From assembly GCF_000003605.2 (NCBI RefSeq), contig NW_003119430.1, positions 280,155 to 302,387 on the forward strand: a stretch of DNA of 22,233 bases, written 5' to 3'. The stretch comes from Saccoglossus kowalevskii (taxonomy: Eukaryota; Hemichordata; Enteropneusta; Harrimaniidae). The number at the start of each line of letters is the position of its first letter. The stretch's first letter is position 1. The translations under genes were made by a program, and so were the position numbers. Below the pieces are notes generated by a model. The model saw only the letters and a program-made list of their open reading frames with translations. It did not search any database and was not told the DNA's origin. Positions 11,261-21,245 of this stretch are shown one piece after another.

Positions 11261-11412
11261 TTAAAGCGGGAGGGTCGTCACCTGCGCACGTCCCAAGTGA
11301 TGATAACAACACATGCTAAAAACGCAAAGGCTCGTGGGTAGACGCTTGTTTTTAAACAATGACACGCTATGGCCACATGACACATGCTTAGGTGACGACT
11401 TCCCCGCTTTGA
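11261..11412 (+). mobile_element. TTAA-type MITE, copy 1 (full length, diverged)
   Basis: Begins TTAA then AGCGGGAGGGTCGTCACC and ends GGTGACGACTTCCCCGCT then TTGA, which is TTAA with one substitution. The terminal inverted repeats are about 18-25 bp. The interior has no coding capacity and shares AACGCAAAGGCT with the other copies. It lacks a 14-bp block with GCGGGAATTGAG that copies 2 and 3 carry, and it has a block around TGGGTAGAC that copy 2 lacks. TTAA duplications are known for piggyBac and Kolobok transposons; the termini do not show the usual piggyBac CCC start, so the superfamily is open. The 64-codon frame starting here on the minus strand is an artefact of the element. Confidence 0.88.
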
Positions 11413-13975
11413 ATAGGTGTAGCTATGGACTCTAAATTGTATAAAAGAATCATTTAGATTATCATGTGCCAAATACCATACTTCATTCTTAATTAAGGAA
11501 GAAGTCCTTCTTTCTTTTGTTATATGTATGGGTCAGTGATGCAGCAAGGAAACACTTTATGTCTGTTGTCTTGGATAAATTGGCCACAGTCCATAAAATG
11601 TAAACTATGCTTCACTAATAATGTAACAGAAGTATGATATCTATTACCACAAATATAATTTTAACACAAACTATAATTTATTGTTTGCATAGTTTGACCT
11701 GCTTAACCTTGTCACCCCAGAGTTCTTCAGTATTTCTGGAAATAAACCAAAATGTTGAAAACAACAGACAAAATTTGAATCGCTTTCAGTTATTACACAA
11801 GTAAAAAATTTTGTCCCAAGGAAAGTGCAAACTTTAAACGGGACTATTTTGTGAATTTGTGATGAAAAGGGGGAACTGGTGGTGAATAAGTTAAACTACT
11901 ATGCACTTGGGAACGTATGTTACAAGACGGAATATTCATAAAAGAGCGCAATCCACATCAAAAATGTGTTTAAAGGCACATGGCAATAATAGCAGCATGG
12001 CCCCCATTCAGCCATTTTAAAACTAAACACACTAGCCGGAGTCTGTAATCAATCACGTGTAATATACATACCGAGTTGCGAAAGGATAGTCTCAGGCATG
12101 TTTGGGAAACGGTTGATGACATGTTCAAATGTAAAAAAAAATGACACCAGTTAGATGAATTTCATCGAAATCCAAAAATCGGAGAAGACAACATATAACT
12201 CATTATGTCTCTCGTTTGGTATATTCATGACTAGGAAATAATGGATGACATTTGCAAATTGTATTTGTCGTGTTTAAACCATATTGGTTCATGCATGTCC
12301 ATATTCTTAGTACTTTCATTATACAACAGGAAGTGACGATGGATATATCCAAACACAAATACAGACACTGTATTCAATTTTGCTAAATATGTACTACAGT
12401 TTACTTGTTTGAAAATCTAAAAACATAATTGCTTTTTTCTTTACAAATATGCAAATATCAAAAGCGGTATATATATATTTAAATACATTTACATAGTAAT
12501 ACATATCATAGATCATGATCGTTATTAGGGAAATGTTATAGTATTTATTTATTGACTAAATATGCAAATCGCACGAGGCGCAAAGCACTGTGGAATACAG
12601 GTCTAGGTGTATTTTATTATACATTGATACTGGAATACATATAAAGAAGCAAATCCTTTTACGATAAAACCCTTTTAATTTTGTTTAGTTGGCTGTATTT
12701 TTAGTAAGCCAATTCGTCGATAACACTAGAGCAGTGTGAACGAGCTGTTTGCATATAACTAAACTACTGTAACAATGGAATGCAAGGTTAACCTGCCATT
12801 GAACAACATTTCAAACAGATCATTGCCTTGTGCGTTCTTCCACGTTGATGTGGTTACAACTTTCCCTGTATTTTTCAAAAACTTGTGAACGATATACGAT
12901 ACATGAAAAGTATCCCATGGCATCGGTCTGACGTGTGTTAGAAAATGGAAGTTGTTTTCACCCGTGATGCGGAGTATCCATCATGAGTTCCCCCGGGGAA
13001 AATAATGTCCTTACTCCACAAATGTCAAGGTGATGATATTGGATTCTGTCATATCTTACATATTGTCTCTTCAAAATATTGCGGAATTTTCAACCAGCAG
13101 GCGCAAAATGTGACGTAGCATTTTAGGCGTACTGTCTAATGTGTATAGCTTGAATTGTGTCGCGTGTTTAGTCGCCAGCCATGCGTGGTGTAACCCGTAT
13201 TGAGGCAACAGTTCTTCTGAAGACTGTTCTATAATCAAAAATACTTTTTCCATATTTCATATTTTCGAGTCATCAGACTGAACATATTCAAGCAAAATAT
13301 GATTTTCACCACCCATATTTCATACAAAAAAAGTGGAAATCACATTGTTCGTGTATTATTACATTTGTTCAACTCTAGCGTGCTGAGTTTGGATTGTTTC
13401 ACGTATAAAATCATGTGGTTTTTTGTGTGTAGATTCAAATGTCCTCGAACACGTACGTACGTACTAGTCGGGGCATGTAGGTGCTTCTGACGGAACATAC
13501 TAACGACACTTTGTTTATTTTGTTTATCATTTACCATTCTACATCAATACAAATATTTCAAGAGCGGATGTGTATTCTTCCAACACATGTTCTCCGTAAA
13601 GGTAATTTTCCTTAATTAGCTTTAATAATTACATTAAATTGCAGTTTTGTACATATCCAACTTAATGTTTCCCGTACATGGATTGGTAACCCCAATTAAG
13701 CCAGGTACAAAAACGCATGTATCACTTTTACTCAGACACAATATTCACATATTTGAATATTCACAAAAATCAATTTTGAAATGTTGAAACGTGGTGAAAC
13801 AGAAGGCCGTATATTTTAATCACTGTTGACGTTCAAGTAAAATTGTACTTAGCTGATTCGAACTTCCAACGCGTTTGAAGGAAGACAGAATTAAAAGATT
13901 ATGCGATGATAAACATGCTACAAAGTTGTTTTTCTTACAAGTATATTCCCAATATATACATGGACATGGCCACAG
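11413..13975. other. AT-rich intergenic DNA with small palindromes
   Basis: No gene is supported; open frames of 60-65 codons (13071-13253, 13299-13490, 13340-13537) overlap on opposite strands and show no motif. Two octamers lie at 12449-12456 and 12562-12569. A nested palindrome is at 12773-12801: CAATGG...CCATTG encloses the perfect 10-mer AGGTTAACCT (12785-12794). A short ACGT run occurs near 13450-13466. Confidence 0.45.
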
Positions 13976-14005
13976 TGAATACGAATACGCTGAATACGAA
14001 TAAGC
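13976..14005. repeat. 15-bp tandem duplication
   Basis: TGAATACGAATACGC (13976-13990) is followed directly by TGAATACGAATAAGC (13991-14005), differing at one base. It lies inside an unassigned 61-codon frame (13906-14091); in-frame it would repeat five residues. Confidence 0.9.
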
Positions 14006-14039
14006 TACAGGTTAGATACGAAGCGAATCAACGTAAATA

Positions 14040-14085
14040 TGTACTGCGCGCACTGGGACCGACGCGCGCGCTATTGCGCGTTATT
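14040..14085. other. CpG-dense alternating purine-pyrimidine patch
   Basis: Three short CG-alternating runs (TGCGCGCA, ACGCGCGCGC, TTGCGCG) lie within about 40 bp in AT-rich surroundings. Such runs favour left-handed DNA in vitro. Nearby, ACATACGTACGTCAACATACG (14190s) is a small ACGT-rich duplication. No function can be assigned. Confidence 0.5.
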
Positions 14086-15263
14086 CACTAGGCCACAGTA
14101 CACCAAATGAATGATGTCTAATAAAAAAATTGCGCACATAGACGAAGGAACCCGTCTATGCCGAACCAAGCCATGTCGTTTGGTGCTTCAACATACGTAC
14201 GTCAACATACGTTCAAACACCAGTTGATAGTATGATCGCGAATGGAATCTCTTAAGCGCGCACACAATCAACCGCTGTCTAATATTGATATACTATTGTA
14301 CTTGAATCGGACAACGTAACAATAACTCTACACATAGAGAAAACAACAAAACAATGTGAGAGGAATACATGACAGGTATTTATACTGCCACAATAGCAGT
14401 ATTCCATTTATAATTCGTCCAGATGTCGAACTCCCATCGGAAAATATAATCTCGCTTTGGGTGTTTGTTTGTGAATAGGTCAACAGAGCAACCATCGAGC
14501 ATATAAAACACACAACGGTTGGATAAATGTCACGTAAATAACCACTAGTTAATGTTGTAACATGAGTGTATAATAAAAAACCCAAACTAAACTAATTGCG
14601 TTAACCAAATTAAATAACACCGTTGATTCATTTATTTGCGGCAGGTATTTTGTGAGATAAATAAACTAATACATCCATTTCATTCATTGTCATTTAATTA
14701 AAACCAGATGTATATTTCATTACTCATACTTTCTGAATATTAGTCTCTGACATTGCTATTTCAAAATATACCGCAGTATAGACTGTGTAACCCTGTATCA
14801 TTCAATCGCCGGCAACACGCGACACTATTTATAGAATAGTCTCATATTGGTCAGCAGCTGACCGTGACATTCATATCTCAAACAATACAATCACGGCTAC
14901 TGTTGAATACTCACGCGATGTATTTAACGGTTTGTTCAACTATAGGTATATAATATAATGTTGTGCATGCGCAGAGGCTATGTGTGATAGCACTACGTAT
15001 TCGATGGGACGTCGTTTTTTTTTCAAATGTCCAGTCTAACTTGGGATTAACTGCACCGTTTTAAATCTACCAGGAAGGTGAGAACGTCTTCTTATTCAAC
15101 CAGTTGATTTTACTAATGCTTGCCATGTAGATGACTATTTTAGTCTACCTTTCTCTCTTATACATTTTATAAATGAATATTGTACAATGTTTTATTGGTA
15201 CCGTGATTTGACAGATTTGATTCTAATTTAATTTGTTGTAGCACCACTGAATATTGATTTTAA
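14086..15263. other. AT-rich intergenic DNA
   Basis: No gene is supported. An 85-codon minus-strand frame (14328-14585) has many hydrophobic residues but no recognisable motif. A small inverted repeat ACTATT/AATAGT lies near 14824-14840. Confidence 0.4.
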
Positions 15264-15307
15264 ATTTGTTTACATGAAATAGAATCCCGCGCAACGACGA
15301 CTGGTGC
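15264..15307 (-). mobile_element. SINE-like fragment, second locus
   Basis: Read on the minus strand this gives CACCAGTCGTCGTTGCGCGG, then GATTCTATTTCATGTAAACAAA. It aligns with 11097-11139 (GTCGTCG..GCGCGGG.TTC.ATTTCATGTAAA.AAA). The last part, TTTCATGTAAACAAA, also recurs on the plus strand at 19064-19078. Three occurrences of the tail and three of the GTCGTCG/GCGCGG head support a dispersed repeat family, probably retroposed and old. Confidence 0.5.
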
Positions 15308-16290
15308 TTTATGTCATGTTTCATATTAAAACATATATTACCCCAAAGCCATCTCCGTATTTCAAACATGGTAAACCTTTCATGTCGTAGCGATGGTTTG
15401 AAATATTATTATGTGAATATGAATGTAACAGTTGTCAGTTTGGACACTCTAGTAGCAGCCTGCATGGATATTATACAGCATTTGTTGAACCCGTGCAGTA
15501 CTTGGTTAAGTAATGCCTTGATAAAGCTCTTTCACATTTAAATGTTAGTTAGATTTCAATTATGAAAACGGCTCACGCTGCGATCTGTTGCAATACTGGG
15601 TATATGTGTGTACACCACGTGGCGAGTGACTGTGTATCAGAAGTCTCATTGCGTCATGATACTGTATTATGCTGGATACCCGACGCTACGGGTAATCATT
15701 GGCATCTTACTCTGTTCCATTAGCTAGCCCCGTGTGGGTGTGTGTGCGTGAAATAGAGGCATATTATATCCACATGCTGTTATATACTCGATATTTAGAT
15801 GCCAACGAATTCTATAGAAATCAAAAAACATCAGCGATGCCTGCTACGAAATTCAATTATCATGAATCTGCGTACGTATATGGGGGAAGGCTTGTATGTT
15901 ATTAAAACAACAGAAAACGTTTTTAAGAATTAATCGATTCAGTTCACACCCTTCTGGGTAGACGAGTTCTGATACACATTTAATGGTAATCTGATTGGCA
16001 ATTTTCTTTCTCCATTTAGTCAGTGTGTTTCCCCATATGGTGCTGTCAGTTGCAAGGTGACAACGAAGTATATTGTCAATGTGTCAACAGTGTATAGAGC
16101 CGTGTTTAAGTTCGTGCTTAATAACATATCTCCACCAATTTTCTTTCTATATAAAAAATATATTGTCTCAAATTTCAAAACATTTGTGTGGTTTGAGGTC
16201 AAGTGGATGGCACTCAAAGAAGATTTTGCAAAATCGAATCCAATATGACGTCGCTTTTTCATGAAGTATATTTTTTAATTTGTATATAAA
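15308..16290. other. Intergenic DNA with unassigned short frames
   Basis: Plus-strand frames of 76 codons (15311-15541) and 68 codons (15699-15905), and mutually overlapping frames on both strands at 16020-16264, lack recognisable motifs. TGACGTCG, a near-CRE, occurs at about 16245. I support no gene here. Confidence 0.4.
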
Positions 16291-16328
16291 ACCTCAGTTC
16301 TGGAACCCGGACTGAGGTGTTACCTCAG
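16291..16328. other. Two mutually exclusive hairpins sharing one strand
   Basis: ACCTCAGT (16291-16298) can pair with ACTGAGGT (16311-16318), an 8-bp perfect stem with a 12-nt loop. The same CTGAGGT (16312-16318) can instead pair with ACCTCAG (16322-16328), a 7-bp stem with a 3-nt loop. This is a three-part alternating arrangement of one short motif. In an animal genome it has no established meaning and may be local duplication with inversion. Confidence 0.5.
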
Positions 16329-16360
16329 CTTATAACTTTTTTTAGAGAGAAATGACGCAC

Positions 16361-16381
16361 ACTTGTTTCCTAGCAACAAGT
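16361..16381. promoter_or_regulatory. X-box-like inverted repeat
   Basis: ACTTGTT and AACAAGT form a perfect 7-bp inverted repeat around TCCTAGC. The core GTTTCCTAGCAAC (16365-16377) resembles the RFX X-box (GTNRCC, short spacer, RGYAAC) with one mismatch. Role unproven. Confidence 0.25.
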
Positions 16382-17368
16382 CTGCGTATGGCGTTCCACT
16401 TTCGTATTACGCACATAGTTTTGTTCAGTGACGTAAGGTAGCACAATGGCAATTTTCAGAATGAATAGATATTTAATTAAATTGATACTGTGAAATAAAC
16501 ATATATCTATATGAATGCTTACATTATCTGAAAGATTGGATACAGGATGAAAAACGAAGATAGGAATATTTCGAGGATTGTTTGATTAATGGATTATATT
16601 ACAGAGACTCGCGTGACAATGGTGAAACCAAATTGTTTACGATACATATGTTCACATTATGATGCGCACGCTCTGTGTTGCGCTGGAATTTTCACAGTGG
16701 TTTCGACCTAAAAAACAAAAATGAAAGTCGTGATTGTAATTTTCAGGAGTATTTTAGTTTCTTGTACTGACGAGGACCAACTGTGAATATATCAGCGTGT
16801 GGTCTTACCTCAGATACTAACAAATACTGATATAATGATTCACAATTGCGTGTTCAAATCCCTTTTGATATTCTTTATACAGGCGTAACGTACGCCGGTG
16901 AAATAAATAGGCAAGTGTGAACACTCAACGCCGTCCTAAAAGGGGGCTTATCAATTACGGAGTGTAAACGCTCTTGGGAGCGGGATTGTCGCCTACGTAA
17001 CTGTAATGGGACATCCAAGCCGACATGAACACAAAACGGGACTATTTGCAATAAGTTGTAGTTAAATTAGCCCTAAAAACTGCATTTGAGTATATAAGTT
17101 AAACTTATTTCAGAATAGGTGCGAACAATATGTGTCGATTTTCATGCAGTGTCAGTTATCATATTCAGTCTTATAAATTGTTAAAACTAAAATCTGTTGC
17201 TAGTTCGAAGACGTATTTATATGTTTATTATTGTTATTACATTTTACAGTCAATGCTCGATTGCGTCGGAAAATGGTCAACACATTGTCTATCTGTCTAT
17301 CAGGATCATTGCGCAGATTATCAAATAGTCGCCATATTTATTCCCACTGTACCACTGTAGTTTTTACT
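16382..17368. other. AT-rich intergenic DNA
   Basis: No gene is supported. The 76-codon plus frame at 17130-17360 is unassigned. TGTTCAAATCC at about 16851 looks like a tRNA B-box, but no A-box or cloverleaf accompanies it. Confidence 0.45.
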
Positions 17369-17403
17369 TAACTTGTCGGCCATTTTCTAAAACTGACAAG
17401 TTA
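17369..17403. other. Perfect 9-bp stem hairpin beside MITE copy 2
   Basis: TAACTTGTC (17369-17377) is the exact reverse complement of GACAAGTTA (17395-17403), with a 17-nt loop containing GGCCATTTT. It lies 28 bp left of MITE copy 2 and may be the trace of another insertion or excision. Confidence 0.6.
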
Positions 17404-17431
17404 GTATGAATTTTTAGGGAAATCAATATAT

Positions 17432-17580
17432 TTAAAGCGGGGAGGTCGTCACCTGCGCATGCGCCAGATGGCCATAGCGTGTCCTTGTGTCATTGAGCCT
17501 TTGCGTTATTAGCGTGTGTTAATATCGTCGCTTGGGACTCAATTCCCGCGTGTGCGCAGGTGACGACCCTCCCGCTTTAA
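17432..17580 (-). mobile_element. TTAA-type MITE, copy 2 (best preserved)
   Basis: Flanked by perfect TTAA on both sides (17432-17435 and 17577-17580). The left end, AGCGGGGAGGTCGTCACC, and the reverse complement of the right end, AGCGGGAGGGTCGTCACC, differ at one position and continue matching through CTGCGCA, so the terminal inverted repeats are about 25 bp. The interior is inverted relative to copies 1 and 3 and has no open frame. The left repeat holds GCGCATGCGC, which fits the NRF-1 half-site pair. The complete, nearly identical ends mark it as the youngest of the three copies. It must have been moved by a transposase encoded elsewhere. Confidence 0.93.
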
Positions 17581-19063
17581 CATGTCACAATGTCTTTATA
17601 CAATACAGGCGCGTATGTACGAGAGAAAACAAATAGTTGAAATGCGGCGATCGTATTTTTTCATCAAATTACATAACCCTATATAATTCAGTACGATAAC
17701 AATGTTAGAAAAACAGTCTTTCTGCATCCACACTTATGTTTTCGATATTTACTTTATTAAGGATGCTCGATACACAACCATTGACAACTTTCGCATTTTT
17801 GATAAACTGTGAGACAGTTATTAGCGATAATAATGACACGAGGATCAACGACTGTTTGAGAAAATCGTTCATATCACACAGTTAAAACACATGTTCTATG
17901 GGAAAATAGTAAAATATTAAACACAAAGTCATGTTTATTCTGTTGACTGTGTTTGTAAAGAACATATTCGGCTAATGGAAATTAATGAGTCACCAACCGA
18001 TCATTTTAGAATGGAATTGATGTTTTAATAGTTTGCGCCGCACTAAAACATGCCGACGATAAAACGTGTTCTAACGTGAAATTGCTTCTGCGTCTCGTTC
18101 GAGAAGTTTGTGTCATTGAAAATTCTACAATTGCTACCTTGCTATCTCCACGCACGCATTTCTCACCGTGACGGTGTCAGTACGGCAACTTCACGCCATT
18201 GAATGGGGCTTACTTGTGGCTATTTGTTACATTTGCTGAATTTTAATATCATATCATGTTTTAAATATTATACAATAATAACTAAAACACTAAACTGATT
18301 CTGTATTCCCTCGAATTTAGGTTTCTAATATTGCCAATGACAGAGACTGTTTCGGGGTTCTTCAAGCACGCCACCAGCGGTAACAGTCAGTCGAGGCTCT
18401 GAGAATGTGCAATGAACATTTTACGATTTTTCACTCAGATTCATTGTTGTTATAAAATAAATCATAAAAAATGCAATATTTTTGAGATATGAAACAGAGT
18501 TGTTTTTTTTGAATAGTGAATATTCCGTGATTACTATTGTATTGTCATGAAACCCAAACCATATTATAGCGAGGTTCGCGCGTTATTTAGACGTTTTTCT
18601 TCAAGTTCGCCTACAATTTCGATGTTTTAAAATGTACAACTTTGTAATCTGACCGGTCACATGAAATTGTAACAAATTGAATCGAAATTATTTTTTTCTC
18701 TTTTTTAATTTATATTGTTGGGGACGTGTTTACTTTGAATTAAACTTCATTGGTGTCCGTTGTAGTTGTTATCAAATGATTGGGTTTTTTTTCAAAGTTG
18801 TATTGTCTGCAAGACTGTGTTTTGAATCATTTGACATGTTACGTAATACGTTACACTTCGATCGATATAATTCGCGAACGCCGTAATTCTGGGATTTGAT
18901 TTTCCCTAATCTCATTTGAAAGGGCTTGCATCTTTTTAATGATATTTCAATATGTTAATTACGAATGGCGCCTGTTATTCCCGACTGTATACCAAAACGT
19001 GCGCAGCTTTAAACGTCCGTGTAGATTTAGTGTACGGAGCTGCTGATTTTCTCTGGAGAAAAT
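17581..19063. other. AT-rich intergenic DNA
   Basis: No gene is supported. The 69-codon plus frame at 18677-18886 shows no recognised motif. No tandem or inverted repeat of note was found. Confidence 0.45.
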
Positions 19064-19090
19064 TTCATGTAAACAAAAATGGGAATTTGT
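19064..19090 (+). repeat. Tail fragment of the SINE-like repeat
   Basis: ATTTCATGTAAACAAAAATG here matches the tail shared by the copies at 11093 (ATTTCATGTAAATAAACAATG) and 15264. The GC-rich head is absent, so this is a 5'-truncated fragment, or an independent match of about 16 bp. Confidence 0.35.
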
Positions 19091-19559
19091 CTGTCGTTTG
19101 ACTAATGACTGCATCAAACCGATTATAAACATGTCGCGCGTGTGGGAATTTTTTAATGTATAATGGGTGATTAATATTCCAAGGATGAAGGAAGTTACCT
19201 GTTAGAAATTTGTCAGCTTAATAGCATTGTGTTCATTGTTGTTATGAGAATGATCGATTTCCAGATTCCACCATTGCGCAAAATGACATAAAGCGCTACA
19301 TACGTACTACGCATGCGTTGATGCGTGATATAGTGGTGTTCTATTTCTGTAGCATTGCATTACTGTTTCTGTTTTATTTTTTTCACCTAAACTTATGTCA
19401 TTAATGCATATATATTTCTATGTCTATATATTTCTCCATACATTTGCCATGAGCAGGGCCATTATTTGGTAATACTCTAACGGTCTCAGTTCACTAGGCT
19501 AGTCCGTGTCAGCAACTTGTAAAGTTCGTTCGAATTGACCATTAGTGAATCGACATACA

Positions 19560-20033
19560 TTAGACGAAAATGGCCGCCGAGATCTCATCGTGAGCGACAC
19601 AGACACGCAATTTGATCAATGTTACCACGGTATTTTGTGGTACAGCGGACTCGATAAAAAGTAAGAAAATAGAACACTTTCGAGAGGAAAAGTCGAGCGT
19701 CTCTTTTTCTCTCAAGAAGATCTCGACGACCACTTACTTCCAATGTCTCTTGGTCCAGGTAGCTATTAACGTGTGTACAAAACGGCTATTACTACTTCAG
19801 AACGTTGTTTTTAACTCTCACCCGTTAGTTTATAGTGTCATGTATACATATTCAATATAACGTTTATAATGTGTGATTAATGGCATCAGATACAATTACA
19901 CTTCATGCTGCACGCGACAAGCTGTTCTCAATGTGACGTCACAGGTTGTATAACTGCAATTTAGTGATATATTCTCAATTCGACGCGTCGCATATACATA
20001 CCCGACATACATGTTGTGTTCGTTGTTCACAAA
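19560..20033 (+). promoter_or_regulatory. Promoter-like segment with a perfect CRE
   Basis: The segment is CpG-richer than its flanks. It begins with AAAATGGCCGCCGAG (19567-19581), a YY1-like match whose ATG (19570) opens a 7-codon frame MAAEISS-stop. It contains GTGACGTCAC at 19933-19942, a perfect palindrome with the full CREB/ATF site, and ends in ACAAAATGGCGACG at about 20030, again YY1-like. A small inverted repeat TACCAC/GTGGTA lies at about 19622-19642, and a possible splice donor (CCAG then GTAGCT) near 19757. No TATA box is clear. Together this would suit a CpG-type animal promoter with upstream ORFs. Each motif alone can occur by chance, and no gene downstream is confirmed. Confidence 0.22.
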
Positions 20034-20108
20034 ATGGCGACGTTTTCGTTCACTGATCACGAGCAGAGGACAATAATCATATGCACTGTGAAGATGTTGC
20101 AAAATTAG
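20034..20108 (+). CDS. Short open frame with a strong start context (24 codons)
   Basis: The ATG has A at -3 and G at +4 (ACAAAATGG), the usual animal consensus. It lies about 92 bp downstream of the perfect CRE. The peptide begins MATFSFTDHEQR and stops at TAG after 24 codons. The opening loosely recalls N-terminal helices of some transposon-derived DNA-binding domains, but it is far too short to assign. It might be an upstream ORF, the 5' part of an exon whose donor I cannot place, or chance. Confidence 0.15.
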   Translation: MATFSFTDHEQRTIIICTVKMLQN

Positions 20109-20130
20109 TACAATGCGGCCCCGTGCTTTG

Positions 20131-20249
20131 GGATGCACATCCAGAAATTAGTACCCGGCGCGGGGATGCACACCCATAGATCCATATCCCTGGATGCATA
20201 CCCAGGGTTCCGTACCCCGGCAAGTAAATCCAGAGATCCAAAGTTCGGG
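20131..20249. repeat. Degenerate GC-rich minisatellite, about 30-bp period
   Basis: GGATGCA recurs at 20131, 20164 and 20192, each followed by a block of the form CAYMCCCA/CATCCAG, and a fourth, weaker unit starts near 20221 (AAGTAAATCCAGAGATCC). Spacings are 33, 28 and 29 bp. The minus-strand 92-codon frame over it (20077-20355) therefore shows a rough repeat with GMHPG, GCASP and GCASQ, a product of the repeat rather than evidence of a protein. The segment is markedly richer in G and C than its surroundings. ATGCGCATGCGTAT just after it resembles an NRF-1 site. Confidence 0.7.
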
Positions 20250-20770
20250 AATCCGTATGCGCATGCGTATATAGTGTGATCTTCCGCTGCGTTAAAAATA
20301 TATGTTGGGCATTCTGAATTTCTTTGTTGAGTTCAGTATAGCAATAATAATCCAATGTAGCAATAGTAATAAAGTATTGCTACTGAATGTATAGCTTATC
20401 TGTTTGCGATTTTACAAATGTTAACAATATGATACGTCTTGTTCCACGGACTAGGATATAATGATTGCTCGAGAAGAGTCATGTTCAGTCACATACTGTT
20501 CAGTACTATAATGATTTAAATAAAAACAATGAGAACTAGATTGAATAAAGCGGCGAATTATATTACGTTTTCAAATAATAACACCACGATAAAGCCCGTT
20601 AATTCAGACTAGGAAACACTAAACTAGTATCTTATGTCATATACATATGTATCGTGTAGGTAAATACTCTGTTTATTACGTTATCATATCAACTCACGTA
20701 GTCATCGCCATACATGTGGTTTATGTAAATAATTTGGTTATCTCATGTCAACTTATTTAGTCTGAACGGA
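20250..20770. other. AT-rich intergenic DNA, nothing recognised
   Basis: No gene, RNA gene or repeat was identified between the minisatellite and MITE copy 3. Confidence 0.5.
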
Positions 20771-20866
20771 TTAATGAGGGAGGGTCGTCACCTGCGCACG
20801 CGCGGGAATTGAGTCCCAAGCGATGATACCAACACACGGTAAAACCGCAAAGGCTAATGGGTAGAC
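20771..20866 (+). mobile_element. TTAA-type MITE, copy 3 (3' truncated)
   Basis: Starts TTAA (20771-20774), then TGAGGGAGGGTCGTCACC, the same terminal repeat as copies 1 and 2 with two changed bases near the tip. It keeps the GCGGGAATTGAG block shared with copy 2 and the AAAGGCTAATGGGTAGAC block shared with copy 1, showing that the ancestral element had both. Similarity stops after GTAGAC (20866), and no right terminal repeat is found, so the 3' half is lost. The 70-codon minus-strand frame here (20771-20983) reads through the element and is not a gene. Confidence 0.88.
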
Positions 20867-21245
20867 TACTGAATAATTATTATACATCATATTATTTGCT
20901 TGGAACAACAATTTTATTATATGATAATCAATACAATGGTATAACATTATTGACGTGTAATGTACTGTTCGTGGTAGGGTCAATTTATTTGACTTTGGAA
21001 AAATTTGGACCCGGTTGCCACAAACACAGAATTTTTATAAAGATCCAGTGCCATATAACATTGCGATAGAACAAGTTGCGGGTGATGTTATTATAAAGGA
21101 GTTGCCCCGAGACAAGATACAATTGATTATTTCCTAGAAAGATTTGGATCTGGTTGCCAAGTAGGCAAGAATGCAGTTAGTTGTGTTTACGGTGATCAAG
21201 AAATCCATACCTACTGAGGGAAAATGAAAAAAAATGTCCTGTAAT
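20867..21245. other. Intergenic DNA with a diverged 19-bp duplication
   Basis: AATTTGGACCCGGTTGCCA (21002-21020) recurs as GATTTGGATCTGGTTGCCA (21141-21159) with three differences. No gene is supported; the 70-codon plus frame at 20857-21069 is unassigned. Confidence 0.5.

Noticed and set aside
11278-11472. 64-codon minus-strand frame similar to the one at 20771-20983
   Set aside because: The shared residues come from translating the same MITE in two places, not from a gene family.
16312-16328. let-7-like microRNA, because TGAGGT and TACCTCA occur
   Set aside because: Only the seed-like six or seven bases match; the rest of the mature sequence and a precursor-length hairpin are missing.
16845-16865. 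tRNA B-box TGTTCAAATCC
   Set aside because: No A-box at the right distance and no cloverleaf.
20077-20355. 92-codon minus-strand frame with repeated GCAS/GMHP motifs
   Set aside because: The repetition reflects the underlying 30-bp minisatellite, whose unit lengths vary and shift frame.
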